Positions 25,601 through 34,372 of a stretch of DNA of 59,781 nucleotides are shown here, one piece after another. A program made the translations under genes and the position numbers. Below the pieces are notes generated by a model, which had not been told where the DNA came from, ran no database searches, and saw only the letters and a list, made by a program, of their open reading frames with translations. Source of the DNA: CBFFRJ01 sp051486985 (GTDB lineage: Bacteria > Pseudomonadota > Gammaproteobacteria > Enterobacterales > Enterobacteriaceae); contig NZ_JAHVDV010000033.1 in assembly GCF_051486985.1 (NCBI RefSeq), forward strand, positions 1-59,781, given 5' to 3'. How positions within the stretch are numbered: the stretch's first letter is position 1; every line of letters begins with the position of its first letter.

Positions 25601-27468
25601 ATTTTATGTCCGTCCATGTCATAAATAGTTCGCTGCCAGTTATCGTCTGGCCGATTAACAAACCCAATAAGAACTGAGGGGTGAGCACCTCCCTGGATCA
25701 TTCCTGTCTTATCAGTCTTAATCGGATTCCAGTGGGCAGAACAATGAATATACTCATCGCCGATGATATCCAGCTCATCTAGAGTAAAGGGTGGAGGTAT
25801 CTTACCAGAGCGCACTGCTTTTCCCATTCTGATGGCTTTTTCGCGCAGCGGGATGAGTTCATCTGGAAGAGTAAATTCATCATTTGTTTCAACATTATCA
25901 AACAAAACGCCAGCATCTTGCGCTGCATCAAGCATGACCCGCAACACAACTTTTGACCAATCATGTTTTACTTTCCTGTTACGCACCGTTAATGCCGCAT
26001 AATTTCTTTTCTGAGCAACACCATAACGATCCGGTGGTAATCGGTCATCACACCATGTTTCAGCGTTTGTTGGGGTAGTATGCACTATTGGTGCCATTGC
26101 AGATGCAAGCTTAAGCCCAGCCTTCTTTTTCAATGTCTGACGGTAGCCACGGGTTTGCTCACCAGGCAAATTGGCAGGAACAGTATCCGTTTCCGGGCGG
26201 GTTAGAAATAAATTTTCGAAAACGATTGGGAGGTAGCCTCCGCCAATATCGGAATGTACACCCGGCAGGCTTAGTTCGGGCCATGCAGGTTGCACACTAT
26301 TTAAAGCAAAATTAAAGCGACACTCATTTTCTGCGGTAATATGAAAAACTTTCTCAGCCACGCCTGGCCGCAAGACAATATTCACTTCTCCGGTATCTGC
26401 TGTATGCGGATTTAAACCATTGACAGGCGTACCGATCGCAGCCACCGTGTCCATAATACCTATAAAACGAACTTTGCCTGCGGGTGCTCCCTTGTAAGGT
26501 ATCTCACCTGTACCTTTACGTATGGCTTCGACGATAATAGATTCTTCAGCATGAATACGATTAGCAAAATGTCGGGCGGCGGCCGCACCACGGCTGAAAC
26601 CAAAAATGTCAAACTGGAGGTTAGAAAGGATAAGCTCATTATCGGCAGGTAGTGTTGATGAGAGCTGTTGTATGCTTCTCGAAATTGTTGATGATAGAAG
26701 CGATATGGCTTTGTCCGTTTTGGCCAACACTCCAGTATCAGATATTCCAAGCCCCTGCCCGATGACGCTATCTGGTTTACCGGACTCTGTGCCTATGCCA
26801 TCAATATATATCGCTTGCTGCATGTGTGTTTCATGCTTATTAAACTTTTTTCTATATAACGTCGCCAACCAGTGCACATTGGTGTAATAGCCTAAATAGC
26901 TTGTCGCACCAATACCTTTTACATCAAATGATGCATCTGCACATTGACGCAATAAGTCTTCTACAGCAGGGTCAGAAAAACCATGAAGGTCAGCGGTGCA
27001 GCCTTGCATCATGTTGCTGATATTAAACGCGTTATTACCGGTGCCATCAAAGAACAAACCCAGCGTAAGGGTAATTTCACGCAACTTTTCTTCCGTTTCG
27101 CATTGCTGGCAATCTTCTGAGGCTGATTGTATCTTCCCGACCAATGATTTCCGGCCAGACTGCGCCCGTTGTTCAGGTTCATACTGTTCATAAACTCCGT
27201 ACTCAACGTTCAGCTTCGATGCGATCAGTTTGGCATGACAGGGGCAACTGCTTCTACTGTGCTGCGAGCCTGCCATCCGCCTGCCTCCACGGTATATTTC
27301 AGGTACGCCTCCGACAATAATGTAAATGCCGGTATGTTTGCCACACGTTACCCGATCGAACTCTCTTGCTTGCGGCTCTCCCTCAATAACGTAATCCTCA
27401 GCGCCATCAATAATGATTCCGCCGCAGGTTGTCCGGTCCCCGATAACTAAAAAGTGTCCTTTTGTCAT
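25597..27468 (-). CDS. PAAR-domain T6SS phospholipase effector (Tle1-like, DUF2235)
   Basis: A 623-residue fusion. Residues 1-95 form a PAAR tip domain (GDRTTCGGIIIDGAE, later CPCHAKLIAS), which caps the VgrG spike. The rest is a DUF2235 alpha/beta hydrolase: nucleophile elbow GFSRG with Ser292, acid-region motif GIMDTVAAIGTP and histidine region PGVHSDIGGGY. This is the Tle1 class of phospholipases that attack target-cell membranes. An immunity lipoprotein gene follows with a four-base overlap. No vgrG, hcp or other secretion genes are in the window, so it is an orphan module served by a system elsewhere. Base composition suggests acquisition. Confidence 0.85.
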   Translation of the reverse strand: MTKGHFLVIGDRTTCGGIIIDGAEDYVIEGEPQAREFDRVTCGKHTGIYIIVGGVPEIYRGGRRMAGSQHSRSSCPCHAKLIASKLNVEYGVYEQYEPEQRAQSGRKSLVGKIQSASEDCQQCETEEKLREITLTLGLFFDGTGNNAFNISNMMQGCTADLHGFSDPAVEDLLRQCADASFDVKGIGATSYLGYYTNVHWLATLYRKKFNKHETHMQQAIYIDGIGTESGKPDSVIGQGLGISDTGVLAKTDKAISLLSSTISRSIQQLSSTLPADNELILSNLQFDIFGFSRGAAAARHFANRIHAEESIIVEAIRKGTGEIPYKGAPAGKVRFIGIMDTVAAIGTPVNGLNPHTADTGEVNIVLRPGVAEKVFHITAENECRFNFALNSVQPAWPELSLPGVHSDIGGGYLPIVFENLFLTRPETDTVPANLPGEQTRGYRQTLKKKAGLKLASAMAPIVHTTPTNAETWCDDRLPPDRYGVAQKRNYAALTVRNRKVKHDWSKVVLRVMLDAAQDAGVLFDNVETNDEFTLPDELIPLREKAIRMGKAVRSGKIPPPFTLDELDIIGDEYIHCSAHWNPIKTDKTGMIQGGAHPSVLIGFVNRPDDNWQRTIYDMDGHKI

Positions 27469-27667
27469 AACCGTCCTTCCTTGTTCCGTAAACTTATCGT
27501 CACTACCTTTTAGAGTAGCAATTCGTCTGATACTGCAAACTTCAATGCCGTGTCAGACGATAAGCAAGCAGAGTAATTGAAAGTGGCTGTTGAGGAAGCT
27601 GAGGGAGGGGGATTTAGTAAGGAGAAGTGCTAAATTAGGATATGGATATGGAGAAAAAACCAGGTAA

Positions 27668-27693
27668 CAGGACGCCGATAATTCTGCGTCCTG
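27668..27693 (-). terminator. Probable terminator of the chemoreceptor gene
   Basis: CAGGACGC and GCGTCCTG form an 8-bp stem with a 10-base loop just past the stop of the minus-strand chemoreceptor gene. Reading that strand, a six-T run occurs about eight bases after the stem, later than ideal. Confidence 0.5.
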
Positions 27694-27712
27694 ATCTACA
27701 ATGACCCAGTTA

Positions 27713-29287
27713 TTAGGCGTTCTGCATACGCAGCTGGAAGAAACGCACCGAATCGCGCAGCATTTCACTCTGCTCCGTCATTGACTGGGCGGCGACCGCT
27801 GCCTGTTCTACCAACGAAGCGTTCTGTTGCGTCACGGTATCCATCTGGTCTATCGCCAGGCTTATCTCTTTGATGCCCTGATGCTGTTCAGTGGATGCCG
27901 CAGAAATTTCCGCTACGATGTCGGTGACTTTATTCACGGAAGTCACTATCTGCTCCATTGCACGGCTGGCCGTGTCGGCATAACGCGATCCATCAGTAAT
28001 TTTGTCGACGGTGCCTTCAATCAAAAGCTTGATCTCTTTGGCCGCCGAAGAACTTTTTTGCGCCAGGTTACGCACTTCCCCGGCGACCACGGCAAAACCT
28101 TTACCTTGCTCTCCCGCACGGGCTGCTTCGACGGCGGCATTCAGCGCGAGGATGTTGGTCTGGAAAGCAATGCCTTCGATTACAGAGATAATATCGACAA
28201 TTTTCTGCGAGCTATGGGCGATTTCATGCATACGCTTGAGCATATCATCGACCTCTTTGCCGCCTTTTACCGCCGTCTGCGAGGTTTCACGCGCCAGTTC
28301 ACTCGCCTTTCTGGCGTTATCAGCATTACTTTTCACGTTCTCAGTGATCTGCTGCATGTTGGAAGAGGTCTGAACCAGAGAGGCAGCCTGTTCCTCAGTG
28401 CGCTGAGAAAGATCGCTGTTACCTTGCGCAATTTCATTAGCGGCAAGCGATATGGATTCGCTGCCATTAATGATGCCATCAATAATTTCAGCCAGCTTAC
28501 TGTTCATCAGCTTAATGGTTGCTAACAGGCTGTTATTGTCGTTGTCGCGTAATTGCACGTCGGCTTTCAGATTGCCCGACGCAATTTCATGCATAATTGA
28601 TACCGCATAGGCGGGCTCGCCACCTAACTGGCGGGAGAGGCTGCGCGAGATAAAGAGGGCGATGAACCCGGTGGCAATCAGCGCAAGCAGCAGCAAAGCA
28701 GAGAAAGTATAAAGCGCGCTGGTATAACCGGCCTGAGAAGCGCGTCCGGCCGAATCGCCCATAGCAACTTCCTGATCAACCAGTTTCGCGAGATCTGCCA
28801 TCAATGAAGTGCGGTATTTAGAGGAGACCGCACCGCTAATTTTTGACGCTTCCTCCAGCCTGCCTGCGCTAACCGCTTCGATTACTTTGCCGTTAACGTC
28901 GACAAAGTTGCGAAAGTTATCAGCGACCGTTGTAAACAGGGCGCGCATCTCCTCAGGTGCGTCCTTACTGAGTTTTTCATAATGCTGCTGTGCATTGAGG
29001 AAGATTGCCTGATTTTGCAGCAGTTCCACGCGATGCTTTTCACGTTCTTCAGGGGTAACTGAGGCAATATACTGGGTTTGTTGAAGCCGCATTTCCGATA
29101 ATACGCCACGCATCTCGAGCGTATAGCGAATGCCCGGCATACGATTTTCGCGAAATTTGTCGATATGATGATTGGTCGCGTTGAGCTGATAAATGGCAAC
29201 AGCGCCCAGAATGAGCATCATTGCTATTAAGATAGAAAAACCGGTTAGTAATTTTGTTAATACAGATGTCTGGGACAATTTTTTCAT
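27713..29287 (-). CDS. Methyl-accepting chemotaxis protein
   Basis: A 524-residue receptor: TM1 near 8-30, periplasmic four-helix domain to about 185, TM2 near 190-212, HAMP, then a signalling domain with the standard tip EGIAFQTNILALNAAVEAAR. No CheR-docking pentapeptide ends the protein (last residues FFQLRMQNA), so methylation would depend on helper receptors. The ATG at 29287 (MKKLSQ) was preferred over two upstream starts on topology; no ribosome-binding site decides it. Ligand unknown. Confidence 0.87.
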   Translation of the reverse strand: MKKLSQTSVLTKLLTGFSILIAMMLILGAVAIYQLNATNHHIDKFRENRMPGIRYTLEMRGVLSEMRLQQTQYIASVTPEEREKHRVELLQNQAIFLNAQQHYEKLSKDAPEEMRALFTTVADNFRNFVDVNGKVIEAVSAGRLEEASKISGAVSSKYRTSLMADLAKLVDQEVAMGDSAGRASQAGYTSALYTFSALLLLALIATGFIALFISRSLSRQLGGEPAYAVSIMHEIASGNLKADVQLRDNDNNSLLATIKLMNSKLAEIIDGIINGSESISLAANEIAQGNSDLSQRTEEQAASLVQTSSNMQQITENVKSNADNARKASELARETSQTAVKGGKEVDDMLKRMHEIAHSSQKIVDIISVIEGIAFQTNILALNAAVEAARAGEQGKGFAVVAGEVRNLAQKSSSAAKEIKLLIEGTVDKITDGSRYADTASRAMEQIVTSVNKVTDIVAEISAASTEQHQGIKEISLAIDQMDTVTQQNASLVEQAAVAAQSMTEQSEMLRDSVRFFQLRMQNA

Positions 29288-29546
29288 GGTCGTCATTTTT
29301 GTTATGAATGGTAATAGTAATAACGGCACGCAGGCGAGAATGTTGATTTTATTTAATTGATCTTAATCACACAATTTTATCGTCATAAGATTGTGGTAAT
29401 GCCCAAAAAGCAAGTTTACCTTAAGGGTTAAGATAATTGTTAATAATGTAAATAAAATGAAAATAAAATAATCATTATCAAGATGAAATAATGTTTCAAA
29501 AGAAACAGTCACCTGCTGGTAAAATACCAAACGTGACGAGTTCGGA

Positions 29547-30785
29547 TTATTTACCGAACCCGACAGGGATCTCATCGGCCCATTTCGTGGCCCTGTTCAT
29601 CATTTCCATAACAGTATGTTCAGAGATACCCAGTTCTCCCGCCATGTCACTGGCTTCCGTCCACAAACGTTTCTCATAGAGTTGCGCAAGAGTCACATAG
29701 CGATAGAGTATACCTTCCTGATCTTTAAGCGCTTCCATGACCTCTGGCGACACAGCGATTTGGCCCATTAACTCGTCGAGGGGCGTTTCAAGGATCACAT
29801 CCAGCAGGGAGAACAGACCAACCATGAATGCTTCATTGGACAAGGCATGTGACGAACTGCGTCCGGCCAAAAGCTCACAAAACTTGGCACGGATCAGGCT
29901 CATATAATAAATCTCTGCGGTTCTGACGGTCTCAAATGAGGTTAAACATGCCACCAGCACAAAACGGCGCAGCTCATTAATGCCTAAATAGAGCACAATA
30001 TCTTTCAAAGACTGATTGCGAAGTCCTGTTATCCCCCGGGTGTTATAGAGGATATTTTGCGCATAACGCATAATTTTAAAGGATAACGAAACGTCGCGTT
30101 TAAGCAGATCCTCAATCCTGTTCAGGCTCGGATATTCAACGTTCACTTCCTGCATAAGCTTTAGCGCAAATGCGCGATTATGCATCAACTTGTTTCTTTT
30201 ATAGACAACCGGTTTGCTGAAAAAGTAACCCTGAAAGAGTTTGAAGCCCATTTTTTTATAGGCGTCGTACTCTTCGTTAGTTTCAACTTTTTCTGCTAAC
30301 AACACAACGTTGCGTATTAGCTGGCGATGGTGTTGAAGATAACTTCCAATCTCCTGCTGCGTATTTTTTTGTACATCAAATTTAATGACATTGACGTAAG
30401 GAATGAAAATATCCCATTCCGGACTCATCGTGAAATCGTCAAGTGCCAGGCGAAACCCCAGGCTATGCAGCCTTTTTACAGCACTGAGGAGCTGCTGATC
30501 GGGGGAGGCGGTTTCCAGAATCTCGATAACAACACGGTTTTTTGGCAGTGTTTCTGCCAGCCCGTCCAGTATTAACTGATGCGGGAAGTTAACGTAAACC
30601 GAATTGGTTTCGTTTTTACGTCCTACCGGGGCACCAAAAAACTGCTCTTCGATAAGCTGGGTAGTGGCTTGTTCAGAAGACACATCCGGGAAACGGTTAG
30701 TCATGCTATCCCTGAAAAGCAGTTCATAGCCGACGGTGTTCATTTGACTATCGAAAATAGCCTGTCTGGCTACAAAAGCATACAT
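29547..30785 (-). CDS. EAL-HDOD protein with degenerate EAL motif
   Basis: A 412-residue protein of the YuxH/CdgR-like type: an EAL-fold domain (residues 1-200) followed by an HDOD domain (about 200-390). In the first domain the EAL signature reads YELLFR, so glutamate is kept but the motif is not EAL, and the later metal-binding residues appear altered (ALDDFTM). It therefore probably does not cleave c-di-GMP but may bind it or act by protein contact. It sits among chemotaxis and c-di-GMP genes. Confidence 0.83.
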   Translation of the reverse strand: MYAFVARQAIFDSQMNTVGYELLFRDSMTNRFPDVSSEQATTQLIEEQFFGAPVGRKNETNSVYVNFPHQLILDGLAETLPKNRVVIEILETASPDQQLLSAVKRLHSLGFRLALDDFTMSPEWDIFIPYVNVIKFDVQKNTQQEIGSYLQHHRQLIRNVVLLAEKVETNEEYDAYKKMGFKLFQGYFFSKPVVYKRNKLMHNRAFALKLMQEVNVEYPSLNRIEDLLKRDVSLSFKIMRYAQNILYNTRGITGLRNQSLKDIVLYLGINELRRFVLVACLTSFETVRTAEIYYMSLIRAKFCELLAGRSSSHALSNEAFMVGLFSLLDVILETPLDELMGQIAVSPEVMEALKDQEGILYRYVTLAQLYEKRLWTEASDMAGELGISEHTVMEMMNRATKWADEIPVGFGK

Positions 30786-31058
30786 TCGCTACCTCATCAT
30801 TCCGCTCGAACTCATAACTCCACGTGATACAAGTTACCTTAACAGGCTGACGAAATGAAACTGTTAATGATGCAAAAAATTTGCAAATTAAATGTAAAAG
30901 GTCGGGAAAAGCCAGAAAATGCCGTGCATTTTAGTTAAAGCACGCATTTTGCTGCTTAAACCACCGCTACGCGGACCTGTCACCGGTGGTAGCGCCTACC
31001 GCCGGGCAACAGATTCACATCGTGCTGAGGATGAGCAGAAACGGGTCTTCGGGATGGG

Positions 31059-31307
31059 TTATTCATTGCCCCATTGGTTAAGGAACTCCGCAATTTCATC
31101 GATGCGGGCGGGATTAATGCCCGCTTCGAGTGCCATTTCACCCTGCGCTTCCTCACTGATCTCTTCGTTATTCATTAAACGGGTTAACAGTAACTGAAAG
31201 TAAGCCGCCAGCGCGTCGCGCTCGGCCTCATCGACCGGTTCGTTCGCCTCCGTCGCGTACTCATCTGCGATGTCATAGTATTTCAAAGAGATTTCCTGAT
31301 TCATCAA
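31059..31307 (-). CDS. YmjA family protein (DUF2543)
   Basis: An acidic 82-residue protein, nearly the length of E. coli YmjA (81) and matching it along most of the chain, including YFDIADEYATE-like and LTRLMNNEEISEEAQ segments and the end EIAEFLNQWGNE. Function unknown. GGAG occurs about ten bases before ATG. It is transcribed alone. The opposite-strand frame at 30919-31197 is a shadow of it. Confidence 0.88.
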   Translation of the reverse strand: MMNQEISLKYYDIADEYATEANEPVDEAERDALAAYFQLLLTRLMNNEEISEEAQGEMALEAGINPARIDEIAEFLNQWGNE

Positions 31308-31532
31308 TCACTCCTGGTGCGTGTGCGCCTGTCAGTGGCAGCTATTACGGTATGTGCTGGATCATAGCATCTTTCGCGCCGCTATGAGGCTGGAGTCACG
31401 CTGGTGAGCAAATCCGCAGAGCGTGCGCATTTTTTAAACAAGAGAAATGTTTTATCAAGACAGCAAAAGAAATAGATAAAGAAGTCAGCGCGTTAGAATC
31501 CAGGAAATTTTATTACATTAATAAGTGAAATT

Positions 31533-31540
31533 GCCGATAA
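31533..31540 (+). promoter_or_regulatory. Sigma-28-like -10 element upstream of GGDEF-EAL gene
   Basis: GCCGATAA matches the FliA (sigma-28) -10 consensus exactly and lies 57 bases before the start codon. The -35 region is poor (TTACATTA at about the right distance), so the promoter may be weak or the match chance. Confidence 0.45.
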
Positions 31541-31596
31541 GTACATAACAGATAACATCATCTGATTTCTAATATAAAAAAATCGAGAACGGTTAT

Positions 31597-34164
31597 ATGG
31601 TTAATTTTCATCAAGATCTTACCTACGACGTGCCAGGGAAATCCAAATCATTGATAATGAGAACATTTATCATTCTGGTTCCTGTTGTGATAGGTGTGTT
31701 TATTGCCGCAATAAGCTCACTGTTTTATATCTCAGAACAGGTAAATTTTATTACAGACAGACATGATAGCTTTTTAATCACCCATGCTTTTGAAAAAAGG
31801 CAGTCAGATATGCGAAGCCATTTGCAAGATAACGCCGAGTGGGGCGAGGCTTATGTTCATTTGCATAATAAGGTGGACACGACGTGGGCCTGGGATAGCC
31901 AGAACCTTGGCAAATCAATCTTCGACAATTTTGGCTATGAAGGTGTTTTTGTGGTCTCTCACGACGAGAAGACAAACTACAGCGTCATCAATGGCAAACT
32001 CGTTTCGCAGGACCTGAAAGCGTGGCTCGGAGATGAAGCGTTGGCCGCTGACTTATTTCAACGTGTAAATAAGAACAATGGCAAAACCGTATCTTATCTT
32101 GCTATTACTAATTCAGTATTGAGTATTGTTTCCGCCGCCTGGATTGTTCCGGGAGAGGATAATCGTGTCTCTTATCGATCATCGGTCCACTCTTATTTGA
32201 TTTTTGTAGACAGACTAACGCCGGAAAAATTAAAAAGGATGGGTGAGGAAATTGGCGTTAATGATATTCGCATAATAAATAACGCAGAGCAGAATTTTAT
32301 CTCCAGCCAACGCGTCCTTTCTCTAAACTCCGCCGCAGGCCGTATTAGCGTGGGTTGGAATAGCGAAAACCCCGGGAAAAATCTTCTTGTCGTTCAGATG
32401 CCGCTGTTGTTTATTATCATGCTCCTCACTGTGATTCTGCTGCTGCTATTGCTTCGTCACCTGATAAAAAAAGCCAAGGCTCAGGATGAAAAAACTAAAC
32501 TCTTGTGGCGCACCCGTCTGGCATTACAAAAAAGCGAGGAGCGTTTTCGCGATGCCAGCGAAATTACCAGTGACTGGCTCTGGGAGTCCGATGCCCATCT
32601 GACTATCACCTGGATTTCTGACAAATTCTCAACGGTTACTGGCCTTGATAAGAAGGACTGGATCGGTAAAAGTCTGGGGACTTTATTCCCGGAACAACAA
32701 AATCTGTTTAGCAACTGGTACGCACAAGAACAACCACCGCACTGCGTGGCTGAACACTGCCGGTATTTCACCAAAGATAATCACACGCGAATCTGTACGT
32801 TGGTTGCAAAAAAAATTGTTCTGGAAAATGGAGCAATCGGATTTCGCGGTGCCGCCACGGATATTACTGATGAAGTCGAAGCAATTAAACGTATCCACTA
32901 TCTTTCTTTCCACGACGAGCTCACCGGTTTACCTAATCGCCATCAGATAAAAGAGCATCTCAATACGCATATCAGCAATTTACAAAACAGCCCCTTTGCA
33001 CTCATCAGTATCGATCTTGATAAATTTAAACCTGTTAACGATCTTTTTGGTCATGCCGCCGGGGACGCATTATTAGCTGAGGTTTCGGTTCGTCTCCAGC
33101 GCTGTCTGCGCAAATGTGACCTGGTTGCGAGGCAGGGGGGTGATGAATTTTTAGTGGTACTCTCGGCGATGGATGAAATCCATAACATTAATGACATTTG
33201 CGCCCGGATTGTGGAGGCGTTAAATCATCCCTTTGTTATTGAAGGCAATGAGATATCTGTTGGCGTCAGTATGGGCGTAACGCTGGCACCTGAGCACGGC
33301 ACCACCAGCACCGATCTTCTACGCTATGCCGATATTGCCCTGTACCGCGCCAAACAGACTGGAAGGAATAAGTGGGTTCTCTATCACCCTGATATGTATG
33401 AAGAAATTTCCGAACGCAGGCAGCTGGAAATCGAGTTGCGCTCGGCAATACATAACAATCAGCTCTTCCTGGTCTACCAGCCAAGGTACAATGCCTGCAC
33501 TAACAGGATTGAGGCCGTTGAGGCACTGGTTCGCTGGCGTCATCCACAGAAAGGTATCGTGATGCCGGATACCTTTATACCCGTTGCCGAGGATACGGGG
33601 TTAATTGTTGACCTTAGTGACTGGGTATTGAAACGCGCCTGTACTGATGCACCGCTTTATTTCAGGAATAAAGCGGTGTCGGTAAATATTTCCGCTATAG
33701 AGTTTAGTTCAGGCGATCTTTGTTCCCGAATCGCCAGAATTATTGCCGAAACCGGGTTTGATCCCCACAAACTGGAAATTGAAGTCACCGAAAATGTCAT
33801 TCTCACGGATCCGGATAAGACCTTTAACATCATGAAAAAACTCAAAGAGCAGGGCGTCCGTTTTCTCATCGATGACTTTGGCACGGGCTATGCGTCAGTG
33901 AGTTATCTACGTAAATTCCATTTTGACGGCATCAAACTTGATAAGAGTTTTGTTAATGCAATGGACGAGTCGGCAGAGAGTCAGAATGTGGTCGAGAAAA
34001 TGATCGCGCTGGGTAAAGCTTATTCTATGGAGGTCACCGCTGAAGGGGTCGAAACAGAGCAGCAGATGAATTTTTTGATAGAAAATCAATGTGATGTGCT
34101 GCAAGGATATTATATTAGCAAACCTGTTGAAAGACAGCTGCTGGATTTGAGTTTTAGACGATAA
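31597..34164 (+). CDS. CHASE4-PAS-GGDEF-EAL cyclic di-GMP enzyme
   Basis: An 855-residue membrane protein. TM1 is near residues 24-46, a periplasmic CHASE4 domain (DNAEWGEAYVHL) spans about 50-255, TM2 is near 265-288, PAS/PAC covers about 300-430, GGDEF about 435-600 and EAL about 610-850. The motifs GGDEF with inhibitory site RKCD and EALVRW are both intact, as are the EAL-domain motifs TENVI, DDFGTGYAS and KLDKSF, so either synthesis or hydrolysis is possible. A sigma-28-like -10 element upstream would tie it to motility. Confidence 0.88.
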   Translation: MVNFHQDLTYDVPGKSKSLIMRTFIILVPVVIGVFIAAISSLFYISEQVNFITDRHDSFLITHAFEKRQSDMRSHLQDNAEWGEAYVHLHNKVDTTWAWDSQNLGKSIFDNFGYEGVFVVSHDEKTNYSVINGKLVSQDLKAWLGDEALAADLFQRVNKNNGKTVSYLAITNSVLSIVSAAWIVPGEDNRVSYRSSVHSYLIFVDRLTPEKLKRMGEEIGVNDIRIINNAEQNFISSQRVLSLNSAAGRISVGWNSENPGKNLLVVQMPLLFIIMLLTVILLLLLLRHLIKKAKAQDEKTKLLWRTRLALQKSEERFRDASEITSDWLWESDAHLTITWISDKFSTVTGLDKKDWIGKSLGTLFPEQQNLFSNWYAQEQPPHCVAEHCRYFTKDNHTRICTLVAKKIVLENGAIGFRGAATDITDEVEAIKRIHYLSFHDELTGLPNRHQIKEHLNTHISNLQNSPFALISIDLDKFKPVNDLFGHAAGDALLAEVSVRLQRCLRKCDLVARQGGDEFLVVLSAMDEIHNINDICARIVEALNHPFVIEGNEISVGVSMGVTLAPEHGTTSTDLLRYADIALYRAKQTGRNKWVLYHPDMYEEISERRQLEIELRSAIHNNQLFLVYQPRYNACTNRIEAVEALVRWRHPQKGIVMPDTFIPVAEDTGLIVDLSDWVLKRACTDAPLYFRNKAVSVNISAIEFSSGDLCSRIARIIAETGFDPHKLEIEVTENVILTDPDKTFNIMKKLKEQGVRFLIDDFGTGYASVSYLRKFHFDGIKLDKSFVNAMDESAESQNVVEKMIALGKAYSMEVTAEGVETEQQMNFLIENQCDVLQGYYISKPVERQLLDLSFRR

Positions 34165-34259
34165 CGATAAAAACTTCGCTTTACGGGAGTGAGAGGTGAA
34201 GTATCTCACATTCCCGTAAACCTCACCGAAAGGTAACTGCGATCGTTCAGAATTAACCA

Positions 34260-34287
34260 TAAAGTTTGCCTGAGTTTCCGCCGATAA
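34260..34287 (+). promoter_or_regulatory. Near-consensus sigma-28 (FliA) promoter
   Basis: TAAAGTTT, a 12-base spacer, then GCCGATAA. Both hexamer regions equal the enterobacterial FliA consensus (spacer 11-12). It lies about 85 bases before the start codon of the chemoreceptor gene, which therefore belongs to the late flagellar regulon. Confidence 0.85.
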
Positions 34288-34372
34288 CATAACAGTGAAT
34301 AAATTAGATAATTAAGCATGGCTTATCCTTTATGCGCGCCAGCTTAACTTTATCACGGAGATCGAGGGATTT

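Noticed and set aside
27674..27681. GCCGATAA resembling a sigma-28 -10 element
   Set aside because: It is inside the terminator stem of a minus-strand chemoreceptor gene and has no -35 or downstream gene on that strand.
30950..31010. Hairpin-like sequence CGCTAC...GTAGCG downstream of ymjA
   Set aside because: Only six paired bases with a long loop and no T-run; too weak to call a terminator.
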